The notes: generated from the letters alone by a model not told the origin. DNA of 6,519 nt from Methylococcaceae bacterium NSM2-1 (GCA_002256705.1 NQJI01000188.1:1-6519), one strand, 5' to 3'. Counted from the first letter of the stretch, positions 1-6,388 are shown. A program made the numbers and translations.

Positions 1-1
1 T

Positions 2-37
2 GAAGCCGAAAAGAAAAAGGCCTCTGCCGAATCTTAA
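2..37 (+). CDS. C-terminal end of an upstream gene, probably clpX (partial)
   Basis: An open frame enters from the left edge and reads EAEKKKASAES before a TAA stop. Only 11 codons are visible, so no domain can be recognised. A short, charged, Lys/Glu/Ala-rich tail is typical of the disordered end of many proteins, including some ClpX proteins. The call to clpX rests on gene order: in gammaproteobacteria the gene just upstream of lon on the same strand is usually clpX, the ATPase that feeds substrates to the ClpP protease. A hairpin starts 12 nt after the stop, which supports a real gene end. What is seen is the frame and stop; the identity is inference. Confidence 0.45.
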   Translation, partial: EAEKKKASAES

Positions 38-49
38 TTGAATAAACAA

Positions 50-69
50 CCACCGGCTAATGCTGGTGG
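50..69 (+). terminator. Hairpin after the upstream gene, possible weak terminator
   Basis: The left arm at 50-56 pairs with 63-69 over seven base pairs, one of them a G-U wobble. A further C-G pair (57/62) closes a four-base TAAT loop. The hairpin starts 12 nt after the stop of the upstream gene. The downstream bases (GTTCATATT) are only moderately T-rich, so termination may be partial or the hairpin may simply protect the mRNA 3' end. Confidence 0.45.
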
Positions 70-137
70 GTTCATATTAAAGGCTAAAGTCGTGATATGG
101 GTCGTAGGGCCGGTTTTAGGCTCAAAATGATGCTCCA

Positions 138-192
138 GCTATTTTTTTTCATTTCTTCAGTCGATCCCCCCCCAAGGTCACGAAAAAATAGC
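138..192. repeat. 10-bp inverted repeat with 35-nt loop
   Basis: GCTATTTTTT at 138-147 is the perfect reverse complement of AAAAAATAGC at 183-192. The loop includes the C8 run. An RNA from either strand could form a long but AT-rich stem. No known family is recognised, and part of the match comes from T and A runs that occur easily by chance. Confidence 0.4.
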
Positions 193-295
193 CTCTCACC
201 CAGAAGAGCCGACTCCAATAGCGTTTTTCAAAATAAGCACTCCTTCTTGTCAGTTCAGGGTAATATCATACCTAAAAAAATCATAGATAAATCTG

Positions 296-312
296 ACTGC
301 CTAAAAGGCAGT
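296..312 (+). other. Small hairpin in the pre-lon intergenic region
   Basis: ACTGCC (296-301) pairs perfectly with GGCAGT (307-312) around a five-base TAAAA loop. It is not followed by a T run, so it is not a terminator itself. It lies 32 nt upstream of the terminator-like hairpin at 344-375, an arrangement seen in small RNAs, but no promoter for such an RNA is clear. Confidence 0.4.
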
Positions 313-343
313 AGCTTTAACCTTACTACAGACTAATAAAAAT

Positions 344-375
344 AAGAGGGCTTTTGTTTATAAAAGCTCTTTTTT
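344..375 (+). terminator. Intrinsic-terminator-like hairpin upstream of lon
   Basis: The left arm 344-355 pairs with 362-373 over twelve positions (two G-U wobbles) around a six-base loop, and the right arm runs into a T6 tract at 370-375. The stem is AT-rich except for its middle, so strength is moderate. No gene ends nearby. It either stops readthrough from the upstream gene about 300 nt away or ends an unannotated small transcript. Confidence 0.5.
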
Positions 376-377
376 GC

Positions 378-431
378 TTTGTAGAGATGCGATTAATCAA
401 GTTTTTTGTAGAGAAGTGATAAATCGAGTTT
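378..431. repeat. Two-copy 27-bp tandem direct repeat upstream of the lon promoter
   Basis: Unit one (378-404) and unit two (405-431) are immediately adjacent and identical at 23 of 27 positions. Both begin TTTGTAGAGA and end AGTTT. The centre of unit one contains the perfect palindrome GATTAATC (391-398), matched in unit two by the near-palindrome GATAAATC (418-425). The repeat ends five bases before the proposed lon -35 element. Repeated dyads in this position are typical of activator or repressor sites, but I recognise no known operator. Confidence 0.7.
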
Positions 432-436
432 CTATC

Positions 437-465
437 CTTGCTATTTTAATTAGCGCCCCCATAAT
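437..465 (+). promoter_or_regulatory. lon promoter candidate, heat-shock (sigma-32) type
   Basis: CTTGCT (437-442) resembles the sigma-32 -35 core CTTGAA. Fourteen bases later CCCCATAAT (457-465) resembles the sigma-32 -10 element CCCCATNT. Spacing is in the range used by this sigma factor, and lon is a known heat-shock gene in E. coli. The same bases can also be read as a sigma-70 promoter, TTGCTA (438-443), 16 bp, CATAAT (460-465), so dual use is possible. The predicted start near 472 leaves a leader of about 28 nt that includes the ribosome-binding site of the ATG at 500. Confidence 0.6.
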
Positions 466-486
466 CTTCTAATCCAAGAAATTGTT

Positions 487-491
487 AAAGG
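487..491 (+). promoter_or_regulatory. lon ribosome-binding site that selects the ATG at 500
   Basis: AAAGG ends eight bases before ATG 500. A TTG at 482 in the same frame would add six residues but has no Shine-Dalgarno sequence at a suitable distance and would lie only about 10 nt from the predicted transcript start. The ATG at 500 is therefore preferred. Confidence 0.7.
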
Positions 492-499
492 TTCCGTTT

Positions 500-2932
500 A
501 TGGAAACGCACAAAATGAAAGAGTTACAACAAAAAGATAGCTTGATTCCAGTTTTACCGCTTAGAGATGTAGTGGTTTATCCGCACATGGTTATTCCTTT
601 ATTTGTCGGCAGGGAGCGGTCTATCGATGCCCTGGATGCCGCTATGAAGGACAATAAACAGGTTTTGCTGGTTGCTCAAAAGGAAGCTGAAGTTGATGAG
701 CCGGATTTCACCGATCTTTATCAGGTCGGTACCTTGGCTAATATTCTACAGTTGCTGAAGTTACCTGATGGCACAGTCAAGGTTCTGGTGGAAGGGAGTC
801 AACGTAGTACCGTTCTACGTTATCAAGAAACAGGGAGCTTTTTTTCGGCAGTGGTTGAAAAAATTGATGATGTTTTCAATCTGTCCGCGCAAGGGCAGGA
901 TGTCTTGCAGCGGACGGTTATCAATTCTTTTGATCAATACGTCAAATTGAACAATAAAATTCCACCTGAGGTTTTAAATGCTCTGTCGGGTATTGATGAC
1001 CCAAGCCGACTTGCCGATACGATGGCTGCTCATATGACTTTAAAGGTTAGTGACAAACAGGCTATTCTTGAAACTGCTGATATTGAAAAACGCCTGGAAG
1101 ATTTGATGACGTTAATGGAAGGAGAGGTTGACCTTCTGGAAATGGAGAAAAAAATTCGTGTGCGCGTTAAGCAGCAGATGGAGAAGAATCAAAGAGAATA
1201 TTATCTGAACGAACAGATGAAAGCGATTCAAAAAGAGCTGGGCGATATGGATGATGTGCCCAATGAAATTGAAGAACTGGAAAAGAAAATTGCCAACGCG
1301 GGCATGTCAAAGGAAGCGAAAACAAAAGCGGACACCGAACTTAATAAACTAAAATTAATGCCGCCTATGTCCGCTGAAGCGACTGTGGTGCGCAATTATA
1401 TTGACTGGATGGTCAATGTGCCCTGGAAGAAAAAGACCAAAGTGCGGCATGACCTGAAAATTGCCGAGCAGGTCCTGGAGGCCGAACATTATGGCTTGGA
1501 AAAGGTAAAAGAACGCATCCTTGAGTATCTTGCTGTGCAACAGAGGGTGAAGCAACTTAAAGGCCCCATTTTATGTCTGGTTGGGCCTCCGGGTGTCGGT
1601 AAGACATCATTAGGGGAGTCTATTGCCAGGGCAACCAATCGAACATATGTACGCATGGCTTTGGGTGGTGTCAGGGATGAGGCAGAAATTCGCGGTCATA
1701 GGCGCACATACATTGGTTCTATGCCTGGCAAGATTTTGCAGAATCTGGCTAAAGTGAAAACACGAAATCCGATGTTTTTACTCGATGAGATAGACAAAAT
1801 GGCGGCTGATTTTAGGGGAGACCCTGCATCGGCTTTGCTGGAAGTTCTGGATCCTGAACAAAATCATACTTTTTCAGATCATTATCTGGAAGTGGATTTT
1901 GATTTGTCTGATGTGATGTTTGTCGCTACGGCAAATACCATGAACATTCCTCCGGCTTTGCTGGATAGAATGGAAGTCATACGTCTTGCAGGCTATACAG
2001 AAGATGAAAAAATCAATATTGCCATTCGCTATTTGATCCCCAAGCAGGTTAAAAATAACGGCCTTGAAGAGCATGAAATTGAAATTTCAGAAACAGCAGT
2101 CAGGGATATGATCCGTTACTATTCTCGAGAAGCAGGTGTTCGAAGTCTTGAACGGGATATTTCGAAAATTTGCCGTAAAGTGGTTAAAGATCTCTTGTTG
2201 AAGCCTGAAAAAACTAAAGTCTCTGTCACTCCTGAAAATCTCAATAAGTATCTGGGAGTCAGGCGTTTTAATTATGGGCTTGCTGAAGAGCAGGATCAGG
2301 TAGGGCAGGTTACGGGTCTGGCCTGGACACAAGTAGGTGGAGAATTATTAACCATTGAGACGGCGGTAATCCCAGGAAAAGGCAAGCATTCGGCAACGGG
2401 CAAGCTGGGTGAAGTCATGAAAGAGTCGATTGAAGCAGCGATGACGGTGGTCAGGAGTCGTTCGGAAATTTTAGGGATAGATAATGAGTTGTTCCAGAAA
2501 AACGATATTCATATTCATGTTCCTGAAGGAGCTACCCCGAAAGACGGACCCAGCGCCGGTATCGGCATGTGTACAGCCATCATTTCTGCATTGACTAAAA
2601 TACCTGTGCGGGCAAATGTAGCCATGACTGGCGAGATTACCTTGCGCGGGGAGGTATTACCTATCGGCGGGTTAAAAGAAAAGTTGCTGGCGGCTCATCG
2701 AGGAGGCATAACAACCGTTATAATTCCTGCCGAGAATGAAAAGGATTTGGTTGAGATACCTGAAAATATCAAGCAAAACCTGGACATCAAACCGGTTCAC
2801 TGGATAGACGAGGTGTTGGCAGTGGCTTTGCAATACATGCCTGTTCCTGTTGATAAAAAAGCCGATGAAGAACAAGGTAAAACTGAAGCTGAACCGGTTA
2901 AAATAATACAACCGGGTCTTACTGCCCATTAG
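500..2932 (+). CDS. lon: ATP-dependent Lon protease (La)
   Basis: Lon is the cytoplasmic AAA+ serine protease that degrades misfolded and selected regulatory proteins, acting as a hexamer. The protein is 810 residues from ATG 500, against 784 in E. coli. The N-terminal substrate-binding LON domain begins near residue 15 with [14 protein letters not shown] and runs to about 200. A helical, coiled-coil region follows, including [17 protein letters not shown]. The ATPase carries Walker A GPPGVGKT (362-369) and Walker B FLLDEID (426-432). The protease domain has the catalytic serine in PKDGPSAG (Ser685) and the partner lysine in GGLKEK (Lys728), separated by the same 43 residues as in E. coli. 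No frameshift or missing motif is visible. About 25 extra, charged residues at the C-terminus account for the longer length. The promoter upstream looks heat-shock controlled. hupB follows after 192 bp. Confidence 0.97.
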   Translation: METHKMKELQQKDSLIPVLPLRDVVVYPHMVIPLFVGRERSIDALDAAMKDNKQVLLVAQKEAEVDEPDFTDLYQVGTLANILQLLKLPDGTVKVLVEGSQRSTVLRYQETGSFFSAVVEKIDDVFNLSAQGQDVLQRTVINSFDQYVKLNNKIPPEVLNALSGIDDPSRLADTMAAHMTLKVSDKQAILETADIEKRLEDLMTLMEGEVDLLEMEKKIRVRVKQQMEKNQREYYLNEQMKAIQKELGDMDDVPNEIEELEKKIANAGMSKEAKTKADTELNKLKLMPPMSAEATVVRNYIDWMVNVPWKKKTKVRHDLKIAEQVLEAEHYGLEKVKERILEYLAVQQRVKQLKGPILCLVGPPGVGKTSLGESIARATNRTYVRMALGGVRDEAEIRGHRRTYIGSMPGKILQNLAKVKTRNPMFLLDEIDKMAADFRGDPASALLEVLDPEQNHTFSDHYLEVDFDLSDVMFVATANTMNIPPALLDRMEVIRLAGYTEDEKINIAIRYLIPKQVKNNGLEEHEIEISETAVRDMIRYYSREAGVRSLERDISKICRKVVKDLLLKPEKTKVSVTPENLNKYLGVRRFNYGLAEEQDQVGQVTGLAWTQVGGELLTIETAVIPGKGKHSATGKLGEVMKESIEAAMTVVRSRSEILGIDNELFQKNDIHIHVPEGATPKDGPSAGIGMCTAIISALTKIPVRANVAMTGEITLRGEVLPIGGLKEKLLAAHRGGITTVIIPAENEKDLVEIPENIKQNLDIKPVHWIDEVLAVALQYMPVPVDKKADEEQGKTEAEPVKIIQPGLTAH

Positions 2933-2954
2933 AAATAGATTGCAGTTTTTAAGT

Positions 2955-2982
2955 CCATGGCGCAATACCGCAAAAAACATGG
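2955..2982 (+). other. Bulged hairpin shortly after lon
   Basis: CCATG (2955-2959) pairs with CATGG (2978-2982), and GCG (2960-2962) with CGC (2969-2971), leaving an A6 bulge on the 3' side. It starts 22 nt after the lon stop. No T tract follows, so it is not a standard intrinsic terminator; some lon transcripts may read into hupB. Confidence 0.3.
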
Positions 2983-3001
2983 CCTCCAGGGGTTATAAAG
3001 C

Positions 3002-3031
3002 TTGACACTATGTAATGGCAATTGATATAAA
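3002..3031 (+). promoter_or_regulatory. hupB promoter (sigma-70)
   Basis: A perfect TTGACA -35 (3002-3007) is followed after 18 bp by TATAAA (3026-3031), preceded by TGA, which forms an extended -10. Transcription would start near 3038 and give a leader of about 87 nt before hupB. This allows high, lon-independent expression, as expected for an abundant nucleoid protein. Confidence 0.8.
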
Positions 3032-3124
3032 TACCCGTGTTTCTTGTGTTGCTGTGGATCGTGCATAAGAATTAACATATGGTTTTTACACAATACACAT
3101 AAAATAACTTCCTCAGGGGGAAAA

Positions 3125-3397
3125 ATGAACAAATCGGAACTTATTGATGCTATGGCAGAGTCTGCTGGCTTAACAAAGGCAGATGCTGGGCGTGCTTTGG
3201 ATGGTTTTCTTGGCGCAGTGACAGGTGCTTTGAGCAAGGGCGATTCTGTTGCTTTAGTGGGCTTTGGTACCTACTCTGTAAAAGAAAGAGCTGAGCGTAA
3301 AGGTCGTAATCCACAGTCTGGAGAAGAAATCACTATTAAAGCTGCAAAAATTCCTTCATTTAAAGCTGGAAAATCTCTAAAAGATGCTGTAAACTAA
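3125..3397 (+). CDS. hupB: DNA-binding protein HU, beta type
   Basis: HU is a small dimeric nucleoid protein that binds and bends DNA with little sequence preference and supports replication, repair and transcription control. The 90-residue length equals E. coli HupB. The N-terminal helices start [16 protein letters not shown], the core VALVGFGTY (42-50) is intact, and the flexible DNA-binding arm contains RNPQSG (61-66) with the conserved intercalating Pro63. The protein ends KSLKDAVN. The start at 3125 follows AGGGGG at 3115-3120; a longer frame from 3044 would add 27 residues that are absent from the family. It lies between lon and ppiD as in E. coli, where HU is also a Lon substrate. It has its own strong promoter. 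HupA versus HupB rests on context and similarity, but the HU identity is certain. Confidence 0.96.
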   Translation: MNKSELIDAMAESAGLTKADAGRALDGFLGAVTGALSKGDSVALVGFGTYSVKERAERKGRNPQSGEEITIKAAKIPSFKAGKSLKDAVN

Positions 3398-3403
3398 TCC
3401 TTC

Positions 3404-3432
3404 TTAGTCGGATTGCTTGAATCCAATACTAA
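3404..3432 (+). other. Two-part hairpin after hupB
   Basis: GGATT (3410-3414) pairs with AATCC (3420-3424), and TTAGT (3404-3408) with ACTAA (3428-3432), separated by a small internal loop. It begins 7 nt after the hupB stop, where a terminator is expected, but what follows is A-rich rather than T-rich. It may stabilise the hupB mRNA end; efficient intrinsic termination is doubtful. Confidence 0.35.
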
Positions 3433-3453
3433 AGAAAAATCCTTTATATAAAC

Positions 3454-3482
3454 TGGTAATTATTTAAAAAATAATGTATAAT
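3454..3482 (+). promoter_or_regulatory. tRNA-Val promoter
   Basis: A perfect TATAAT (3477-3482) lies 12 bases before the first base of the tRNA. At a 17-bp spacing the -35 region is TGGTAA (3454-3459), a poor match. The predicted start is close to 3489-3491, giving only a few bases of 5' leader for RNase P to remove. The AT-rich stretch before it could act as an UP element. Confidence 0.6.
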
Positions 3483-3494
3483 GGGTTTTTAGTC

Positions 3495-3567
3495 GGGTGC
3501 TTAGCTCAGCTGGGAGAGCATCGCCCTTACAAGGCGAGGGTCGGGGGTTCGAACCCCTCAGCACCCG
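3495..3567 (+). tRNA. tRNA-Val (anticodon TAC), no encoded CCA
   Basis: The full cloverleaf is visible. The acceptor GGGTGCT (3495-3501) pairs perfectly with AGCACCC (3560-3566). The D stem is GCTC/GAGC. The anticodon stem TCGCC/GGCGA encloses CTTACAA with the anticodon TAC at 3528-3530. The T stem and loop lie at 3543-3559 with TTCGAAC. It reads valine codons of the GTN box. Unlike most gammaproteobacterial tRNA genes it lacks ACCA at its end: the position-73 base would be G3567, followed by GTCGCGGG from a fused tRNA-Asp fragment. Bacterial tRNA-Val normally has A73. A mature tRNA would need 3' trimming and CCA addition by nucleotidyltransferase. It may be functional or decaying. Confidence 0.9.
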
Positions 3568-3598
3568 GTCGCGGGTTCGAGCCCCGTCCACTCCGCCA
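3567..3598 (+). pseudogene. 3' fragment of a tRNA-Asp gene fused to tRNA-Val
   Basis: Immediately after the last acceptor base of tRNA-Val comes GGTC (end of a variable loop), a T arm with stem GCGGG/CCCGT and loop TTCGAGC, the acceptor 3' strand CCACTCC, G73 and CCA (3596-3598). This closely matches the 3' end of bacterial tRNA-Asp, with three substitutions from the E. coli gene as I recall it. The 5' acceptor, D arm and anticodon arm are missing, so it cannot work as a tRNA. It shares a near-identical T-arm sequence with the tRNA-Val before it (period 28 nt). It could result from a deletion in a Val-Asp tandem, or be an attachment-site remnant. Confidence 0.8.
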
Positions 3599-3602
3599 AA
3601 TT

Positions 3603-3638
3603 AAAAACCCCGAACCGTCTGGTTCGGGGTTTTTTTTT
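3603..3638 (+). terminator. Strong intrinsic terminator of the tRNA transcript
   Basis: CCCCGAACC (3608-3616) pairs perfectly with GGTTCGGGG (3621-3629) around a GTCT loop. The stem is extended by five A-T pairs and followed by a T9 run (3630-3638). This is a textbook rho-independent terminator. It begins five bases after the CCA of the tRNA-Asp fragment, showing that this fragment is, or was, the end of the tRNA transcript. Confidence 0.95.
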
Positions 3639-3669
3639 GCTTCGTAAATTGATTCTTTAGGACTGAACT

Positions 3670-5541
3670 ATGCTGACGAAAATTAGAGAAAAAGCACAAG
3701 GTGCTTTTGCATGGGGTATTTTGATATTAATTTGTGTTCCTTTTGCTTTATGGGGCATTAATAATTATTTGGATACTGGGAAAGAAGCCCCGGTTGCATC
3801 GGTGGGCGATAAGGATTTTTATCAGCGCGATGTTAATAAAGCCTATGAGCAATATAGCCAGAACCTTCAGGGTTTGGGTATTGATGAGCAAACTTTAAAA
3901 GCACAGGCATTGCAAAAGCTGATAAAAGACGAGGTTTTGTTGCAATATGTACATGCTGAGGGTCTTGTTGTAACTGATAATGAAGCGCGGGAATTTATTA
4001 AATCCCTTCCCTATTTTCAGGTGGATGGTAAATTTAGTGACAAGCAATATAAAACATTACTCAGTTCACAAAGAATTTCTTCCGGGGAATTTGTAAACAG
4101 AATCAAGAACGCGCTGATTATGGAGCAGTTTCAGCACAGTATTGTTGATAGCAGTTTCGCTACACAATATGATGTGGAAAGTTTTTTTAAAATCCAGAAT
4201 CAACAGCGTGATGTGGATTATGTAACCGTTCCGGTACAGCCATTGATAAAACAGCCGACAGCAGAAGAAATATCGGCCTATTACCAACAGCATCAGGATT
4301 TATATCGAACACCTGAACAGGTTTCTATTGAGTATATTGAGCTGTCACTTGAAGAGATTAGCAAAAAAATTGTCGTCACCGACGAAAAGTTAAAAGCTTT
4401 CTACGAAGAACAGAAAGACCAATACACGACGCCAGAGCGCAGAAAAATCAGTCATATCCTGTTTTCAATTAATGACAAGACAACTGAAAAAGCGGCTTTA
4501 GAAAAAGCCATGAAAGCAAAACAAGATCTGGCAAACAAGGACTTTTCTGCATTAGCAGCAGAAGTGTCCGATGATAAATTGACCGCTAAAAAGGGTGGCG
4601 ATCTGGGGCTGTTTAACGTCGGCGTCATGGAAAAAGCGTTCGAAGATGCGGCGAGTGCTTTGAAGCTTGGTGAAGTATCAAATCCGGTTAAATCCTCGTT
4701 TGGATATCATTTAATTAAAGTCACCGAACTTGTGCCGGGGAATGTTAAGACGTTTGATAGTGTTAAAAATGAAGTCACTAAAGCTTATCAAAAAGCCCAG
4801 TCAGAAAATGCTTTTTTTGAGGCCGGTGAAAAATTAACTGAAATGAGTTATGAAAATCCCGATAATTTGCAAACAGTAGCTGATGCACTGGGTGTGACTG
4901 TCAAGAAATCGGCCTTGTTTACCAAAGAAAAGGGTGAAGGTGTTGCAGCTGATGAGAAAATACGCAGTGCAGCGTTCTCGGAAGAAGTGTTGCAAGGTAA
5001 CAATAGTGCGCCTGTAGAGTTGGGTACCGAGCGTTTGGTGGTTGTACGGGTTTTGGAGCATAAGGCGGCCGCCAAGAGAGATCTAAACGAAGTTAAGCAG
5101 GAAGTAGCCGCAGTACTATCAAAAGAAAAAGCCAAGTTACTGACTGCCGAAAAGGCTAAACAAATCAAAGTGCGACTACAGGCGGGTGAATCTCTGCAAA
5201 CGGTGGCGGCTGAAAATAAGCTGGAAATCAAAACAGCGAAAGGGCTAATACGGGGCAAAAATAAATTGCCCGAGCAGTTGAGTGATGCCATTTTTAAAGC
5301 AGCTAAACCCGTTGGTGGCAAGCCGAGCGTCTTTATTGCAGCATTACCTTCTGGCGAGCAAGTCGTAGTCAGTTTGTCAAAAGTTACAGCTGGCATCATG
5401 AGTGAGGATGATAAGAAACAGCTGGAATTGGCGAAGAAGAATATTGCCAATGCGTATGGTCAAACTGAATTTAATGAGGTTCTAAACAGTTTGCAGGCGG
5501 AGGCTGATGTAGAAGTGAATAAAAAGGCTCAGGTTCAATAA
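3670..5541 (+). CDS. ppiD: Peptidyl-prolyl isomerase/chaperone PpiD
   Basis: PpiD is an inner-membrane-anchored periplasmic chaperone that sits near the SecYEG exit and helps newly exported proteins fold. The 623-residue length is the same as E. coli PpiD. A positively charged start (KIREKAQ) is followed by one membrane segment at about 12-31 (IL-rich), leaving the rest in the periplasm. Residues about 35-190 form the SurA-like N-terminal chaperone region, including PYFQVDGKF (114-122). The parvulin domain spans about 255-355 with RRKISHILF, KGGDLGLF and FGYHLIKV. Residues 360-623 match the C-terminal chaperone part. His262 and His347 sit where active parvulins have catalytic histidines; E. 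coli PpiD lacks them. TAGGA at 3658-3662 places the start at 3670. A strong terminator lies only 31 bp upstream, so the promoter is unclear. Confidence 0.95.
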   Translation: MLTKIREKAQGAFAWGILILICVPFALWGINNYLDTGKEAPVASVGDKDFYQRDVNKAYEQYSQNLQGLGIDEQTLKAQALQKLIKDEVLLQYVHAEGLVVTDNEAREFIKSLPYFQVDGKFSDKQYKTLLSSQRISSGEFVNRIKNALIMEQFQHSIVDSSFATQYDVESFFKIQNQQRDVDYVTVPVQPLIKQPTAEEISAYYQQHQDLYRTPEQVSIEYIELSLEEISKKIVVTDEKLKAFYEEQKDQYTTPERRKISHILFSINDKTTEKAALEKAMKAKQDLANKDFSALAAEVSDDKLTAKKGGDLGLFNVGVMEKAFEDAASALKLGEVSNPVKSSFGYHLIKVTELVPGNVKTFDSVKNEVTKAYQKAQSENAFFEAGEKLTEMSYENPDNLQTVADALGVTVKKSALFTKEKGEGVAADEKIRSAAFSEEVLQGNNSAPVELGTERLVVVRVLEHKAAAKRDLNEVKQEVAAVLSKEKAKLLTAEKAKQIKVRLQAGESLQTVAAENKLEIKTAKGLIRGKNKLPEQLSDAIFKAAKPVGGKPSVFIAALPSGEQVVVSLSKVTAGIMSEDDKKQLELAKKNIANAYGQTEFNEVLNSLQAEADVEVNKKAQVQ

Positions 5542-5557
5542 TCCGGTCAATCGGGAC

Positions 5558-5590
5558 ATAAAAAAGGGAGCTTTAAGCTCCCTTTTTTAT
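5558..5590. terminator. Bidirectional terminator between ppiD and fabI
   Basis: A perfect 15-bp stem with a three-base loop (5573-5575): GGGAGCT and AGCTCCC flanked by A6 on the left and T6 on the right. Read in either direction it gives a stem followed by a U tract, so it can end both ppiD (stop at 5541) and the convergent fabI (stop at 5606-5608). Confidence 0.95.
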
Positions 5591-5605
5591 GAGCCCAGCA
5601 ATCTC

Positions 5606-6388
5606 TCAAGATGCCGCTAAACCGGCAATATTATAACCGCAATCGACATAAGTAATTTCTCCGGTAATGCCTGAAGCTAAATCGGAACACATAAAAGCAG
5701 CCGCATTCCCTACTTCTTCAATGCTTACATTTCTCTTTAACGGCGAAGTATCGGCAGCTTTATTCAGCATGGATTTAAAGTCATTAATGCCCGATGCGGC
5801 AAGCGTTCTGATAGGTCCTGCTGAAATCGCATTAACGCGAGTACCTTCCGCGCCTAATGCCGCGGCCATATAACGCACATTGGCTTCCAGACTGGCTTTG
5901 GCGACACCCATGACATTGTAGTTGGGAATCGCCCGTTCCGCGCCCAAATAAGTCAAGGTTAACAGCGAACCATTACGGCCTTTCATCATGGCGCGTCCTG
6001 CTTTCGCCAACGCAGTAAAACTGTAAGAGCTCACATCGTGAGCAATTCTGAAGTTTTCGCGGGTGGTGACATCAACATAATCGCCATTCAGCGCGTCACG
6101 CGGAGCGAAAGCGACCGAATGAACAATACAATCCAAACCATCCCAATGTCCGCCCAGTTTGTCAAACACAGCGTTGATGTGTTCATCGATGCTGACATCA
6201 CATTCAATGGTGATTTTGGAATTACATTGTTCAGCCATTTCTTCGACACGACTTTGCAGCTTTTCATTTTGGAACGTAAAAGCTAATTCAGCGCCTTCGC
6301 GATGCATGGCTTGAGCAATGCCCCATGCAATAGAACGATTACTGGCTAAACCCACAATCAAGACCCGTTTGCCCTGCATAAAACCCAT
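5606..6388 (-). CDS. fabI: Enoyl-[acyl-carrier-protein] reductase (NADH), FabI
   Basis: FabI catalyses the last step of each elongation cycle in type II fatty-acid synthesis, reducing trans-2-enoyl-ACP with NADH in the cytoplasm; it is the target of triclosan. The protein has 260 residues (E. coli 262) and belongs to the short-chain dehydrogenase fold. The nucleotide-binding loop reads [13 protein letters not shown] (13-25). The catalytic region has Tyr147 in [10 protein letters not shown], Tyr157 and Lys164 in YNVMGVAK, spaced as in E. coli. [13 protein letters not shown] (189-201) is the conserved substrate loop. The start MGF matches the family; GGGGAG nine bases upstream supports it over the second ATG at residue 4. 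Residue 93 is Ala where E. coli has Gly. It converges on ppiD and shares its terminator. Confidence 0.97.
   Translation of the reverse strand: MGFMQGKRVLIVGLASNRSIAWGIAQAMHREGAELAFTFQNEKLQSRVEEMAEQCNSKITIECDVSIDEHINAVFDKLGGHWDGLDCIVHSVAFAPRDALNGDYVDVTTRENFRIAHDVSSYSFTALAKAGRAMMKGRNGSLLTLTYLGAERAIPNYNVMGVAKASLEANVRYMAAALGAEGTRVNAISAGPIRTLAASGINDFKSMLNKAADTSPLKRNVSIEEVGNAAAFMCSDLASGITGEITYVDCGYNIAGLAAS

Larger units (their letters stand above)
38..499. other. Long structured intergenic region upstream of lon
   Basis: About 460 bp without a convincing gene. It includes an 8-T run (142-149), an 8-C run (166-173), several hairpins, a terminator-like element (344-375), a 27-bp tandem repeat (378-431) and the lon promoter candidate (437-465). 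An open frame at 97-336 exists but has no well-placed ribosome-binding site and a composition shaped by homopolymer runs, so I do not call it a gene. The terminator lies well before the lon promoter, so transcription from the left appears to be stopped before lon is transcribed anew. Confidence 0.7.

Noticed and set aside
97..336. Open frame of 79 codons in the pre-lon intergenic region
   Set aside because: The nearest Shine-Dalgarno-like AAAGG is 13 bases from the ATG, the frame runs through T8 and C8 tracts, and the product has no recognisable domain. It looks like chance in a gap with structured non-coding DNA.
482..499. TTG start for Lon at 482
   Set aside because: It has no ribosome-binding site at a suitable distance and lies too close to the predicted transcript start; the ATG at 500 has AAAGG eight bases upstream.
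3044..3124. 27-residue N-terminal extension of HU
   Set aside because: HU family proteins begin MNKSELI-like, and AGGGGG lies directly before the ATG at 3125. The extension is untranslated leader containing the cysteine-rich chance frame.
3495..3598. A hybrid tRNA using the Val 5' half and the Asp 3' fragment
   Set aside because: The Val acceptor GGGTGCT does not pair with the Asp strand CCACTCC, so the fragment cannot replace the Val 3' end.
4848..5450. 200-codon open frame on the minus strand inside ppiD
   Set aside because: It lies wholly opposite the well-supported PpiD coding frame. Its Ser/Thr/Leu-rich composition is the usual shadow of a Lys/Glu/Ala-rich gene, and no domain is recognisable.
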